The notes under the pieces are model-generated. The model saw nothing but the letters and a program-made list of their open reading frames with translations, searched no databases and was not told the origin of the DNA. Shown here one piece after another: positions 7,793 to 16,320 of a stretch of 34,035 nucleotides of DNA. The position numbers and the translations under genes were made by a program. This DNA comes from Candidatus Nanopelagicales bacterium (GTDB lineage: Bacteria > Actinomycetota > Actinomycetes > S36-B12), in assembly GCA_012103605.1 (NCBI GenBank), contig WLWL01000011.1:1-34035 (forward strand), read 5' to 3'. Numbering within the stretch: the stretch's first letter is position 1; every line of letters begins with the position of its first letter.

Positions 7793-9568
7793 GTGGCACC
7801 ACCCGCAACATCGAAGCCAGGGCGATCGCTGATCGCCCTGATCGTCTTGCTCATCGGTGGCGCCGTCTGGGCGTTCTGGCCCGGCACCGATTCTTCGGTC
7901 CGTCTCGGCCTCGACCTTCAAGGTGGAACCCAGGTGATCCTGGTTCCGCAGCCTGTCGTCGAAGGAACCGAGATCACCGAGGAACAGCTCGCGCAGACCG
8001 TGGAGATCATTCGTGCCCGCGTCGACGGCCTCGGCGTCGCCGAGGCCGAGGTGACCACTCAGGGCTCGGGAAATTCAGCGGCGATCGTCGTCTCCGTTCC
8101 GGGCCTGGGTCAAGACCGGGTCGTCGAGCTTGTCCAGCGAACGGCCTTGTTGAACTTCCGGCCGGTGTGGAACGTGCTCAGTCCGTTCTCGATCGACCCG
8201 GCCGACGCTGACGCCGCGGAAGGTGACGCAGCAGACGGTGACGCAGCCGAGTCTGCTGACGAATCTGCGAGCGACGGCACAGCTCAGAGTGCGGAGATTG
8301 TCCAGGCGCCCGACTACAGCCCTGAATTCCAAGCCGAGGTCGACGCCCTGGATTGCATCGATCCGGTCAACCTGGCCGGTGGCACACCCGATAACCCGAC
8401 CGAATGGCTGGGTGCCTGCGATCAATCCGGCGCCCAGAAGTACGTGATGGAGCCGGCGTTCATCGAAGGTGTGAGCGTCACCGACGCAAACGCCCAACTC
8501 ACGCAACAGGGCATCGGGTGGGTAGTGACTTTGGAGTTCGACTCCGAGGGAGCGGGCGCGCTCGCCGAGGCATCCACCGAACTCAGCGCGCTACCGGAGT
8601 GCGGTTCTGGAGCCACGCCCTGTAACGCGTTCGCGATCGTTCTCGACGGAGTGGTGGTGTCTGCTCCTCGATTCAACGAACCCATTCTTGGCGGGCAAGC
8701 GCAGATCGAAGGTGACTTCAACGCCGAGGAGGCCCGTGACCTGGCGAACGTTCTGAAATACGGCGCGCTGCCGGTGACCCTCGACGTTGTGGACATCACG
8801 TCGGTGTCCGCGACCGTCGGTGGCGATCAACTGCGAGCCGGAATCATCGCAGGCCTCATCGGTTTGACCTTGGTGAGCATCTACCTGCTCTTGTACTACC
8901 GAGTGCTCGGACTGGTTGCCGTCGCCTCCCTCGCCGTGGCGGGCGGCCTGCTCTACCTGTTCGTGGTGATTTTCTCCAAGACCATCGGACTCACCCTGAC
9001 CCTGGCCGGCGTCGCCGGCGCGATCGTGGCCGTCGGCATCACCGCGGACTCCTTCATCGTCTACTTCGAACGCATGCGTGACGAACTTCGCGACGGACGA
9101 TCCCTACGTCAGGCCTGCGACAGCGGATGGGTGCGCGCCCGCCGCACCCTGTTGGCGGCGGACTTCGTCACGCTGCTCGCCGCCGTGGTGTTGTACTTCC
9201 TGTCCATCGGCAGCGTCCGCGGATTCGCCTTCATCCTGGGCCTGACGACGGTCATCGACCTGATCATTGCCTTCTGGTTCACCCACCCCGTGGTGGTTTT
9301 GATGGGACGTCGCAAGTTCATGCAGGGCGGATCCAAGTGGTCGGGGCTGGATCCCGAACGCCTCGGTGGCCACAGCGCCCTCGACACGCTCGCCGGACAA
9401 TCACGACGCAAACGCCGTGACGACTACCAAAACTCAACAGCTAATGAAGCCGCAGATGTCGACTCGGTTGACGACGCAGCCGGCGACACCGCCGACGACA
9501 CCGCCGGCGACACCGCCGACGACACCGCCGGCGACACCGCCGATGACACAACGGAGGTGCGGTCATGA
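7793..9568 (+). CDS. secD: Protein translocase subunit SecD
   Basis: SecD with SecF uses the proton motive force to pull exported proteins across the membrane. The 591-residue protein has a first helix (about residues 12-29), the D1 motif LGLDLQGGTQVIL, a large external domain, and a C-terminal five-helix RND-type bundle (from about residue 350) with conserved AGIIAGLIGLTLV, GITADSFIVYFERMRDE and LLAADFVTLLAA segments. Two low-complexity acidic stretches are unusual: Ala/Asp/Glu/Ser-rich (about residues 138-166) inside the external domain and a C-terminal tail of AGDTADDT repeats. The GTG start follows GAGGAGA. The stop overlaps secF (ATGA). Confidence 0.96.
   Translation: MAPPATSKPGRSLIALIVLLIGGAVWAFWPGTDSSVRLGLDLQGGTQVILVPQPVVEGTEITEEQLAQTVEIIRARVDGLGVAEAEVTTQGSGNSAAIVVSVPGLGQDRVVELVQRTALLNFRPVWNVLSPFSIDPADADAAEGDAADGDAAESADESASDGTAQSAEIVQAPDYSPEFQAEVDALDCIDPVNLAGGTPDNPTEWLGACDQSGAQKYVMEPAFIEGVSVTDANAQLTQQGIGWVVTLEFDSEGAGALAEASTELSALPECGSGATPCNAFAIVLDGVVVSAPRFNEPILGGQAQIEGDFNAEEARDLANVLKYGALPVTLDVVDITSVSATVGGDQLRAGIIAGLIGLTLVSIYLLLYYRVLGLVAVASLAVAGGLLYLFVVIFSKTIGLTLTLAGVAGAIVAVGITADSFIVYFERMRDELRDGRSLRQACDSGWVRARRTLLAADFVTLLAAVVLYFLSIGSVRGFAFILGLTTVIDLIIAFWFTHPVVVLMGRRKFMQGGSKWSGLDPERLGGHSALDTLAGQSRRKRRDDYQNSTANEAADVDSVDDAAGDTADDTAGDTADDTAGDTADDTTEVRS
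9479..9550 (+). repeat. Three 24-bp tandem repeats inside secD
   Basis: Units run 9479-9502, 9503-9526 and 9527-9550. The first two are identical (GCCGGCGACACC followed by GCCGACGACACC); the third differs by two substitutions. Each unit is itself a 12-bp near-duplication and encodes AGDTADDT, so copy-number change would keep the reading frame. The repeat makes the acidic cytosolic tail of SecD. Confidence 0.9.
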
Positions 9569-10746
9569 GCAGCATCACCAACATCGGTCAACGGCTCTAC
9601 CGCGGTGAGGTGTCTTACGACTTCGTCGGTCGGTGGAAGCGGTGGTACATCTTCTCGGCGATCATCCTGCTCGTCGCCGTCGGATCGCTCGCCTTCCGTG
9701 GATTGAACCTCGGGATCGAGTTCCGCGGCGGCGCCGACTTCGCTATTCCTAACGCCACCTGCTCGGTGAGTGAGGCGCGAGAGGTAGCCGAGGTCGAGAC
9801 CGGTGGGCAAACCATCGTGACCGTCGCTACCTCGGGCACCATGAGGGTCCAGACGATTCCGCTGACCAGCGCAGAGTCCATCGAGTTGTCAGAGTCTCTC
9901 GGCGACGTCTGCGGTGTCGCGGCATCGGATATCACCGTCCAGGTCGTCGGGCCGACGTGGGGGGCGGAAATATCGTCCAAGGCCCTCCAGGGGCTCGTCA
10001 TCTTCTTGGTGTTGGTCACGATCTTCCTGACTATCTACTTCGAATGGCGAATGGCCATCGGCGCGCTCGTCGCCTTGGTCCATGACCTCGTCATCACGGT
10101 GGGCATCTATGCGCTCTTCGGGCTCGAAGTAACTCCGGCGACCGCCATCGGCGTGCTCACGATCTTGGCCTACTCGCTCTACGACACCGTCGTCGTGTAC
10201 GACAAGGTGAAGGAGAACACGCGAGGCATCGCTGGGCAGTCGGTTATGACCTACGACGAAGCTGCGAACCTGGCGGTGAACCAGACGGTCGTTCGATCCA
10301 TCAACACCTCGCTGACATCCCTGCTGCCCGTCCTCGCCATCATCATCGTCGGCGCCGGGCTGCTCGGCGCCGGCACACTGCTCGACCTCGCTGTCGCCCT
10401 GGCTGTTGGCATGGCGGCGGGAACGTACTCCTCGATCTTCATCGCCACGCCGGTCCTCGCCCAGCTCAAGCGGCAGCAGCCGGAAATGAAAGCCCTCGCG
10501 GCTCGCGTTCAAGCCCGCCGCAAGCAAGCAGCGAAGGCTGGCGTCAAGGGTGGGGACAGTGCGGGAGATAGCGCTGGGGATAGTGCCGCAGATGGCTCCG
10601 ACGCAGCAGCAGGCGCCGGGTCCGAGAAGGCAGGCTCCGCCACCACGGCATCGCCCGCATCACCCGAGGAGCTTCGGGAACTCGCACGCGTGCAATCCGG
10701 CGAGCGACACCAACCCAAGCGCAAGAGCCGACGCAAGCGACGCTAG
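9565..10746 (+). CDS. secF: Protein translocase subunit SecF
   Basis: SecF pairs with SecD in the Sec export motor. The 393-residue protein has a first helix (about residues 28-48), the SecF motif GLNLGIEFRGGADF, a short external domain with two cysteines, and five C-terminal helices including VHDLVITVGIYALFGLEVTPAT and the SLYDTVVVYDKVKEN signature. The C-terminal tail of about 80 residues begins with a GDSA repeat and ends in a very basic KRKSRRKRR cluster, which probably binds membrane lipid or ribosome; that is inference. The start lies in the ATGA overlap with secD. Many actinomycetes have an apt gene between secF and rel; none is present here. Confidence 0.96.
   Translation: MSSITNIGQRLYRGEVSYDFVGRWKRWYIFSAIILLVAVGSLAFRGLNLGIEFRGGADFAIPNATCSVSEAREVAEVETGGQTIVTVATSGTMRVQTIPLTSAESIELSESLGDVCGVAASDITVQVVGPTWGAEISSKALQGLVIFLVLVTIFLTIYFEWRMAIGALVALVHDLVITVGIYALFGLEVTPATAIGVLTILAYSLYDTVVVYDKVKENTRGIAGQSVMTYDEAANLAVNQTVVRSINTSLTSLLPVLAIIIVGAGLLGAGTLLDLAVALAVGMAAGTYSSIFIATPVLAQLKRQQPEMKALAARVQARRKQAAKAGVKGGDSAGDSAGDSAADGSDAAAGAGSEKAGSATTASPASPEELRELARVQSGERHQPKRKSRRKRR
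10550..10596 (+). repeat. Degenerate 12-bp repeats encoding GDSA in the secF tail
   Basis: Three imperfect 12-base units encode GDSA-GDSA-GDSA and then AADGSDAAAGAG. They diverge more at the DNA level than the secD repeats, so they look older. They sit in the same relative place (cytosolic C-terminal tail) as the secD repeat. Confidence 0.6.
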
Positions 10747-10758
10747 TTCCCCCGCGCG

Positions 10759-10764
10759 TACACT
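10759..10764 (+). promoter_or_regulatory. Candidate -10 element for rel
   Basis: TACACT (TAnnnT) lies in the 45-base gap between secF and rel. A start near 10771 would leave a leader of about 20 bases holding AGGGGAGG (10779-10786), five bases before the ATG at 10792. No good -35 box is seen. Pattern-based only. Confidence 0.35.
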
Positions 10765-10791
10765 GGTGGTCCGCGGCGAGGGGAGGTGGAT

Positions 10792-13059
10792 ATGGCGAAG
10801 AACATTCCCGCCACCACCGAGCCCGAGGTCGCCCGCGGATCGCAGGTAAGTGACTCCGGCGGCTTTCGTGGACGATTTGCCAGGCTCGCCGGTCCCCGTT
10901 ACGCCCACCCGGAACTCGAACCCGTCATCAAGACGCTGCGTCGCTACCACCCGAAGGCCGATACGCGGACCCTCGAACGCGCCTATGAGATGGCGGAGTA
11001 CCTGCACCGAGACCAAAAGCGCCGGTCGGGGGAGCCCTACATCACCCACCCGGTAGCGGTCGCGTCCATCCTGGCGGATCTGGGAATGCCGGCCTCGACA
11101 CTGTCAGCCGCACTTCTGCACGACACCGTCGAGGACTGCGGGTACTCACTCGATGCACTCCGGGAAGACTTCGGGGACGAGATCGCCTTGTTGGTGGACG
11201 GCGTGACCAAGCTCGACAAGGTCACCTACGGCGAAGCCTCCGCAGCGGAAACCGTGCGGAAGATGGTCGTCGCCATGGCCCGCGACATTCGCGTGCTGGT
11301 CATCAAGCTCACCGACCGTCTCCACAACATGCGCACCCTCCGCTGGCTCCCGGAGGACAAGCAGCAGAAGAAAGCCAAGGAAACTCTGGAAATTTATGCG
11401 CCACTGGCGCACCGGCTCGGCATGAACGCCATCAAGTGGGAACTCGAGGACCTGTCTTTCGCCACGCTGTATCCGAAGATGTATGAGGAGATCGTGCGCC
11501 TGGTCGGGGAGCGGGCGCCTTCCCGCGACAAGTACCTGGCAGAAGTAATCAGCGATATCGAAGCCCAACTGAAGACGAGCCGCATCAAGGCCTCGGTCAC
11601 CGGCCGTCCGAAGCACTACTACTCGGTGTATCAAAAGATGATCGTGCGCGGTCGCGACTTCAACGACATCTATGACTTGGTCGGGGTCCGCATCCTCGTC
11701 GACAGCATTCGCGAGTGCTACGCGGTCCTGGGAACGATCCACGCCCAGTGGAGCCCTGTGCCTGGTCGCTTCAAGGACTTCATCGCCATGCCGAAGTTCA
11801 ACATGTATCAGTCGCTGCACACGACCGTCATCGGGCCGGACGGCAAAGTGGTGGAAGTGCAGATTCGCACCCACGACATGGACCAATCGGCCGAGCTGGG
11901 CGTCGCGGCACACTGGATGTATAAGCAGGGTGAGTCAGACAAGGCCGGACCGGACGAGTTCGCATGGTTACGTCAACTGCTCGATTGGCAGCGTGAAACC
12001 TCCGATCCCGGTGAGTTCATGGACTCACTGCGCTACGACCTCGGAACAGCGGAGGTATACGTCTTCACGCCGAAGGGCGATGTGATGGCGCTTCCGGCGG
12101 GGGCGACGCCGGTGGATTTCGCCTACTCGGTCCACACCGAGATTGGGCACCGGTGCGTCGGTGCGCGAGTGAACGGGAAGCTCGTTCCACTGGAGTCGGA
12201 ACTATCCAGCGGCGACGTCGTGGAGATCTTCACCTCCAAGGCTGAAGGTGCCGGGCCCAGTCGCGACTGGCTTGGTTTCGTCGCATCCGCGCGAGCCAAA
12301 ACCAAGATCAAGGCGTGGTTCTCCAAGGAGCGCCGCGAAGAAGCGATCGACAACGGCAAAGATCAGATCGCACGAGCGATGCGCAAGAAGGGTTTCCCGC
12401 TACAAAGACTGATGACCAACCAGGCGCTGTCGACGATCGCCGTTGATCTCAACCAAGCGGATGTTTCCGCGCTGTACGCATCGGTTGGCGAAGGCCGCAT
12501 CGCCGCTTCGACCATCGTTCAACGGCTGATCGATGCTGCGGGCGGCGTAGACGGGGCCGACGATGACGCCGCCGAGGCGGTCACCCCGACGCCGGGGCGA
12601 CGAGAGAGTGCCTCTCGAGACGTGGGAGTCGTCGTCAAGGGGGTCGACGATCTCTGGGTCAAGCTTGCGCGCTGCTGCACCCCGGTCCCGGGCGATGCCA
12701 TCATGGGTTTTGTCACGCGAGCGTCGGGTGTTTCGGTTCACCGCGAAAACTGCGTCAACGTGCCGAGCCTGCGACAAAGCCCGGAGCGCGAAGTTGACGT
12801 GGAGTGGGCGCCGACACCATCCAGCGTTTTCCTTGTGAACATCCAGGTCGAGGCGCTCGACCGTTCTCGGTTGCTCGCCGACATCACGCGCGCGCTGTCG
12901 GATACGCACGTGAACATCTTGAGCGCGTCGGTCACCACGACGCGGGACAGGATCGCGACCTCGAGGTTCACCTTCGAGATGGCCGACCCGAAACATCTTG
13001 GATCTGTTTTGAAGACGGTGCGGACAGTTGAGGGTGTCTACGACGCGTACCGGGTCTAG
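10792..13059 (+). CDS. rel: Bifunctional (p)ppGpp synthetase/hydrolase Rel
   Basis: Rel makes and degrades (p)ppGpp, the stringent-response alarmone, on the ribosome. The 755-residue protein has an active HD hydrolase domain (LLHDTVED, His110-Asp111), a synthetase domain with RFKD (326-329), the signature of bifunctional Rel rather than RelA, then [12 protein letters not shown] and VEVQIRT. A TGS domain ([14 protein letters not shown]), a helical/Zn-finger-like region with CC ([10 protein letters not shown]) and a C-terminal ACT domain follow. The ATG at 10792 is chosen over the in-frame GTG at 10786 because AGGGGAGG ends five bases before it and would overlap the GTG. The gene converges on the DUF349 gene. 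Confidence 0.97.
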   Translation: MAKNIPATTEPEVARGSQVSDSGGFRGRFARLAGPRYAHPELEPVIKTLRRYHPKADTRTLERAYEMAEYLHRDQKRRSGEPYITHPVAVASILADLGMPASTLSAALLHDTVEDCGYSLDALREDFGDEIALLVDGVTKLDKVTYGEASAAETVRKMVVAMARDIRVLVIKLTDRLHNMRTLRWLPEDKQQKKAKETLEIYAPLAHRLGMNAIKWELEDLSFATLYPKMYEEIVRLVGERAPSRDKYLAEVISDIEAQLKTSRIKASVTGRPKHYYSVYQKMIVRGRDFNDIYDLVGVRILVDSIRECYAVLGTIHAQWSPVPGRFKDFIAMPKFNMYQSLHTTVIGPDGKVVEVQIRTHDMDQSAELGVAAHWMYKQGESDKAGPDEFAWLRQLLDWQRETSDPGEFMDSLRYDLGTAEVYVFTPKGDVMALPAGATPVDFAYSVHTEIGHRCVGARVNGKLVPLESELSSGDVVEIFTSKAEGAGPSRDWLGFVASARAKTKIKAWFSKERREEAIDNGKDQIARAMRKKGFPLQRLMTNQALSTIAVDLNQADVSALYASVGEGRIAASTIVQRLIDAAGGVDGADDDAAEAVTPTPGRRESASRDVGVVVKGVDDLWVKLARCCTPVPGDAIMGFVTRASGVSVHRENCVNVPSLRQSPEREVDVEWAPTPSSVFLVNIQVEALDRSRLLADITRALSDTHVNILSASVTTTRDRIATSRFTFEMADPKHLGSVLKTVRTVEGVYDAYRV

Positions 13060-13060
13060 G

Positions 13061-13081
13061 GCCAGCGCGGGTGTGGCTGGC
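13061..13081 (+). terminator. Possible terminator hairpin between rel and the convergent DUF349 gene
   Basis: GCCAGC (13061-13066) and GCTGGC (13076-13081) form a 6-bp stem with a 9-base loop directly after the rel stop. A second inverted repeat, ACCGAC/GTCGGT (13087-13092 and 13111-13116), follows. Neither has a T-run, which is common for actinobacterial terminators but makes the call weak. The convergent layout makes termination here likely. Confidence 0.35.
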
Positions 13082-13122
13082 ACCTGACCGACGAGGACGT
13101 GTGGGGTTTAGTCGGTGTGTCG

Positions 13123-14484
13123 CTATCGGGCGATTCGTTGGGCTGCCTCGAGCAGTGCCTGGGTGCTTTCGATTGACTGCTCCAGTTTGCGCACTGCTCG
13201 TTCATCGCCGGCGGCGCGGGCTTGCTCGAGATCGGATTCCTGCTTGGCCAGTGCATTCGTGAAAGCGTTCGCGGTGGACTCTGCACGGGCTCTTTTATCG
13301 GGATCGTGGCGGTCCCAGGCACTCGACTCCGCCTTGCGCACCGCATCCTCGACCTTCTTGAGCCGAGATTCCAATCGGGAACGATCGCTGCGCGGCAGGT
13401 CACCGGCTTTGTCCCACTGATCTTGAATGGAGCGAAGTTGACGCTTGACCTGGGGGAGGTCCGTGGATCCGTCCAGCGGGAGCAGCGCCTCCGCCTTGAC
13501 CACTAATGCTTCCTTCACTTCGACGTTCGGGGCCAGTTCGGCGTCTTTCGCGGCGTCAGCGGCCTTCATCGCGGAATAGAACGAATCCTGCGCGGCCTTG
13601 AACTTCTTCCACAGTTTGTCCTCGTCCGAGCGCGATCCCCGCGGCGCCCGCTTCCACTGATCCATCAAGGAGCGGAATGCGCGCGTGGTCGCCCCCCAAT
13701 CCGTCGAGTCTGCCAATGCCTCGGCCTTGGTGATCAGTTCACGCTTGGCCGCAACGGCTTCTTTGCGTTGTGAGTCGAGCTGCGCGAAGTGCGCACGGCG
13801 CCGCTTATCGAAGCTCGCACGTGCAGAGCTAAGGCGCTTCCACATGTCCTGTTCCAGGGAGCGATCAGATCGGGGGAGCGCCTTCCACTCCTCAACGATC
13901 GCGGAGTAGCGCTCGGATGTCGACTTCCAGGAGGAGGAGTCCGACAACTGTTCGGCTTCGGTCACTAGCGCCTCGCGCGCCGCCTTGGTCTCCTCGCGTA
14001 CTCGCTCGCGATGCGCCGCCTGCCGCACCACCGCCGACTCCAGTTCGGTTTCTGCCGCATCGACCTTGGCCGATAGTGCAGCCACGTCTCCAACGTACGA
14101 ACGTTCCTCCAGGCCTTGGCGAACGCGGGCGATAGCGGCGCGCGCCTGATCGGGCTTGGCGCGACCGTCGGCAAGTCGCGTGGTGACAAGATCGATTTCC
14201 ACGACGAGGTCGTCGTATTTGCGAGCGAAGAAAGCCAGCCCTTCGTCAGGGGTGCCCGCGGCGTACTGTCCCACGGCCACGTCGCCGTCCGGTGCCAGTA
14301 GATAGATCGTGCCGTCGGCCTCGGCCCGCCCGAAGGCCATGCTCGGACTCGGAGCATCCGCCACTGCGGTGGTTGGAGCGTCGGAGGTTGGCCGCGTCGG
14401 TCCCGTGGGGCGAGGCAGGGCGGCCGGGGTAGGAACGGGCGACTGCGCGCCCGTCGTGCCCTCGTCGTCAGTGGTCACGTCCAC
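13123..14484 (-). CDS. DUF349 domain-containing protein
   Basis: This 453-residue protein has a Pro/Thr/Ala-rich, disordered N-terminus (about 50 residues), then a small globular part (AEADGTIYLLAPDGDVAVGQ) and long, charged coiled-coil helices with repeated DUF349 units of the form W-x-x-x-x-R-x(n)-W-K-x-x-P-R-S (SSWKSTSERYSAIVEEWKAL, then DWGATTRAFRSLMDQWKRAP and a third with QDQWDKAGDLPRSD). No catalytic motif is visible. Function is unknown; DUF349 proteins are often found beside rel in actinomycetes. The GTG start is preceded on this strand by AGAGGGAT. It lies downstream of the cyclophilin gene and is probably co-transcribed with it. Confidence 0.88.
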   Translation of the reverse strand: MDVTTDDEGTTGAQSPVPTPAALPRPTGPTRPTSDAPTTAVADAPSPSMAFGRAEADGTIYLLAPDGDVAVGQYAAGTPDEGLAFFARKYDDLVVEIDLVTTRLADGRAKPDQARAAIARVRQGLEERSYVGDVAALSAKVDAAETELESAVVRQAAHRERVREETKAAREALVTEAEQLSDSSSWKSTSERYSAIVEEWKALPRSDRSLEQDMWKRLSSARASFDKRRRAHFAQLDSQRKEAVAAKRELITKAEALADSTDWGATTRAFRSLMDQWKRAPRGSRSDEDKLWKKFKAAQDSFYSAMKAADAAKDAELAPNVEVKEALVVKAEALLPLDGSTDLPQVKRQLRSIQDQWDKAGDLPRSDRSRLESRLKKVEDAVRKAESSAWDRHDPDKRARAESTANAFTNALAKQESDLEQARAAGDERAVRKLEQSIESTQALLEAAQRIAR

Positions 14485-14529
14485 GTATCCCTCTAGATCC
14501 CTCTCGCACTGCCCTCGCCTGCGCCATTC

Positions 14530-14544
14530 GACGGCCCTGCCGTC
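14530..14544 (-). terminator. Compact GC hairpin between the cyclophilin and DUF349 genes
   Basis: GACGGC and GCCGTC form a perfect 6-bp stem around a 3-base loop, in the 94-base gap between the two minus-strand genes. It has no T-run, so it could be a weak terminator, an RNA-processing hairpin or chance. A repeated CGGTGAC element lies beside it. Confidence 0.35.
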
Positions 14545-14578
14545 ACCGACAGTCTGTCACCGAGGAGGCAAAGCGCTA

Positions 14579-15406
14579 CTAGGCCGCCCCAACTGTTGCC
14601 GTTTCGATAACAATTGGTTGGGCGGGGAGGCCGTCCCCACCGCCGTCAGCCACGCCCGCCTCCGCAATGGCGCGCACGATGTCCAGGCCGTCGGTGACCT
14701 GCCCCCAGATCGTGTAGCCCGAGGGGAGGGTGGTGTCCTCGTACACGAGGAAGAACTGCGAGCCGCCTGTGCCCGGTCCGGCGTTCGCCATGGCAACTGT
14801 CCCTGCCGGATAGTTGGCCTCACCCTCCGCCGGCAGGTTCTCGTCGGGAATTTGGTAGCCCGGCCCACCGGTGCCGTTGCCCGCCGGATCGCCGCATTGC
14901 AGAACAAAGATGCCGGCCGTGGTCAGTCGGTGACACGCGGTTCCGTCGAAGAACCCCTCATTGGCGAGGAAAGTCATCGAAGCGACCGTCGCGGGTGCAT
15001 CGTCAGCGAACAGGTCGATAGAGATATCGCCGCAGTTGGTGGCCAAGGTGAGAGTGCCGCCTGCTGCTGTTGCGGCGTCGGGCGGGGAATCGAAGGTGAG
15101 GTCGTCGGCACGCGTCGGCGCTGGCTCGGCGCAGATATCGACGATGGCAGCCCCCGCTTCGATCTCCTCGATCAGCTCCTCGGCCACGTCGTCGATCTCG
15201 GACGCGGTGGACTCGGGTTCGTTCCCTCGATCGATGAGGGTGAAGATCGCCCATCCGCCACCGGCGATGACCAAGGCACCGACAACGACGATGGCCACGA
15301 CCCTTTGGCGCACCCGGGCCTTGTCGTCGCGTTCGGTGCGTCGGGCTTGCTGCCGCTCGAACTTCGCACGCGCGAGTTGGCGTTGTCGTCGGTTAGAGGA
15401 GGTCAT
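14579..15406 (-). CDS. Membrane-anchored cyclophilin-type peptidyl-prolyl isomerase
   Basis: This 275-residue protein catalyses proline cis-trans isomerisation. It has a basic N-terminus (about residues 1-35), one membrane helix (36-57), an acidic linker, and a C-terminal cyclophilin domain (about residues 110-272) placed outside the cell. Cyclophilin motifs are present: CHRLTT holding the catalytic-type Arg, LQCGDPAGNGTGGPGY, and GSQFFLVYED. The frame stays open to 16108, but that extension runs antisense through the hydrolase gene. The ATG at 15406 begins MTSSNRRQRQ, typical of this family in actinomycetes, and has an AGGA element upstream. The gene is divergent from the hydrolase gene. Confidence 0.92.
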   Translation of the reverse strand: MTSSNRRQRQLARAKFERQQARRTERDDKARVRQRVVAIVVVGALVIAGGGWAIFTLIDRGNEPESTASEIDDVAEELIEEIEAGAAIVDICAEPAPTRADDLTFDSPPDAATAAGGTLTLATNCGDISIDLFADDAPATVASMTFLANEGFFDGTACHRLTTAGIFVLQCGDPAGNGTGGPGYQIPDENLPAEGEANYPAGTVAMANAGPGTGGSQFFLVYEDTTLPSGYTIWGQVTDGLDIVRAIAEAGVADGGGDGLPAQPIVIETATVGAA

Positions 15407-15458
15407 GTCCGTCCTGAAAGTCGATGTCGGTGAGAACTCATTCGATGTTTGGCGTCCG

Positions 15459-15464
15459 AGTGTA
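15459..15464 (-). promoter_or_regulatory. Candidate -10 element for the cyclophilin gene
   Basis: Read on the minus strand the hexamer is TACACT (TAnnnT). Transcription would begin near 15452, giving a leader of about 45 bases to the ATG at 15406. The -35 slot falls on the palindrome at 15477-15488 rather than on a recognisable -35 box. Confidence 0.35.
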
Positions 15465-15476
15465 GAGGTGAAGATA

Positions 15477-15488
15477 CGTGGCGCCACG
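15477..15488. promoter_or_regulatory. Perfect 12-bp palindrome in a divergent promoter region
   Basis: CGTGGCGCCACG is a perfect palindrome. It lies between the two candidate -10 elements (minus strand 15459-15464, plus strand 15493-15498) and covers or touches both expected -35 positions, the layout of an operator that controls both genes. The binding protein is unknown. Confidence 0.45.
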
Positions 15489-15492
15489 AGAC

Positions 15493-15498
15493 TAGGCT
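15493..15498 (+). promoter_or_regulatory. Candidate -10 element for the hydrolase-hisS-aspS operon
   Basis: TAGGCT (TAnnnT) would start transcription near 15505, about 94 bases before the TTG at 15599. The leader can fold: GGGGCCCC at 15512-15519 and a nested GGAGG/CCTCC with GTCCC/GGGAC (15524-15547). No T-box features (such as a conserved specifier loop and antiterminator) were recognised in this leader. Confidence 0.35.
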
Positions 15499-15598
15499 GT
15501 GCTTGCTGGTCGGGGCCCCAGCCGGAGGAACGTCCCCAGGGACCTCCCCAGAACACCCGCACCCAGCGCGACGCTGCACATCTCGCCCAGGAGGAGCC

Positions 15599-16318
15599 TT
15601 GTTCATCACCGGCTTCCCTGCTGGATCGTGGGCCACGAACTGTTACGTCGTGGCGACGGGTCCGGGCCAGCCGTGCGTGGTCATCGATCCCGGCCAGGAG
15701 TCGATCGACGGCGTGCACGAGATCATCGCCGAGAATCGCCTGGCGCCCGCCGCCGTTTTGCTCACGCACGGACACATGGACCACATTTGGAGTGTTGCCC
15801 CGCTGGCCCGTGAGTTCGAGATTCCAGCGCTGATCCACGCGGATGACCGCTATCGGCTCGCCGACCCCGCCGGCAGCAGCATGGCAGCGGCTCGTGAGCA
15901 GCTCCTGGCAATGACCAAGAACTCCCTGGAGTTGACCGAACCAGATGATGTCCAATTGCTCCCACCGGGGCGAGATGCCGAGATAGAACTTGTGGGCATT
16001 CGTTTTGCCGTCCGACACGCCCCAGGGCACACCGAGGGCTCTGCGGTGTTTCAGGCCGAGCGCGGTGACGACGTCGATGTCCTGTTCTCCGGTGACGTGC
16101 TTTTCCAAGGGTCGATCGGTCGGACGGATCTCCCCGGCGGGAGTCCCGACCAGATGAACGAGAGCCTGCGCGACGTTATCTGGCCCATGGCCGACGAGAT
16201 CGTGGTTTTACCCGGTCACGGACCCCACACCACGATCGGGCAGGAGCGCGCGTCGAACCCGTTCCTGCAAGCGGCCGGTTCTGGACGCGACGCGCACGCC
16301 CCGAACAGGGGGTGGTGA
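15599..16318 (+). CDS. Metallo-beta-lactamase-fold hydrolase (glyoxalase II-like)
   Basis: This 239-residue protein is a zinc hydrolase of the glyoxalase II-like group. The metal motif THGHMDH (His57, His59, Asp61, His62) is complete, followed by [28 protein letters not shown] and a final His in LPGHGPHT. The substrate is not evident; family members act on thioesters or other small molecules. The frame is open to 15449, but the TTG at 15599 is chosen because AGGAGG (15589-15594) lies four bases before it and the protein then starts [17 protein letters not shown], as relatives do. It nearly abuts hisS, an arrangement common in actinomycetes. Confidence 0.9.
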   Translation: MFITGFPAGSWATNCYVVATGPGQPCVVIDPGQESIDGVHEIIAENRLAPAAVLLTHGHMDHIWSVAPLAREFEIPALIHADDRYRLADPAGSSMAAAREQLLAMTKNSLELTEPDDVQLLPPGRDAEIELVGIRFAVRHAPGHTEGSAVFQAERGDDVDVLFSGDVLFQGSIGRTDLPGGSPDQMNESLRDVIWPMADEIVVLPGHGPHTTIGQERASNPFLQAAGSGRDAHAPNRGW

Positions 16319-16320
16319 GC

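Noticed and set aside
9479-9550. CRISPR-like tandem repeats
   Set aside because: The units are contiguous, without spacers, and are in frame in secD. The 18-bp repeats at 20884-20937 are likewise coding.
10786-10791. Alternative GTG start for rel
   Set aside because: The strong AGGGGAGG site would overlap this codon, and the ATG six bases later has proper spacing.
14309-15433. Plus-strand open frame opposite the cyclophilin and DUF349 genes (374 codons)
   Set aside because: It is antisense to a clear cyclophilin domain; no motifs were seen in its translation.
15505-15598. T-box riboswitch before the hisS-aspS operon
   Set aside because: The leader can fold, but I saw no T-box sequence, specifier loop or terminator/antiterminator pair, and it is short.
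15407-16108. N-terminal extension of the cyclophilin gene on the minus strand
   Set aside because: The extension would overlap the metallo-beta-lactamase-fold gene antisense for 500 bases. The internal ATG at 15406 gives the family N-terminus before the membrane helix.
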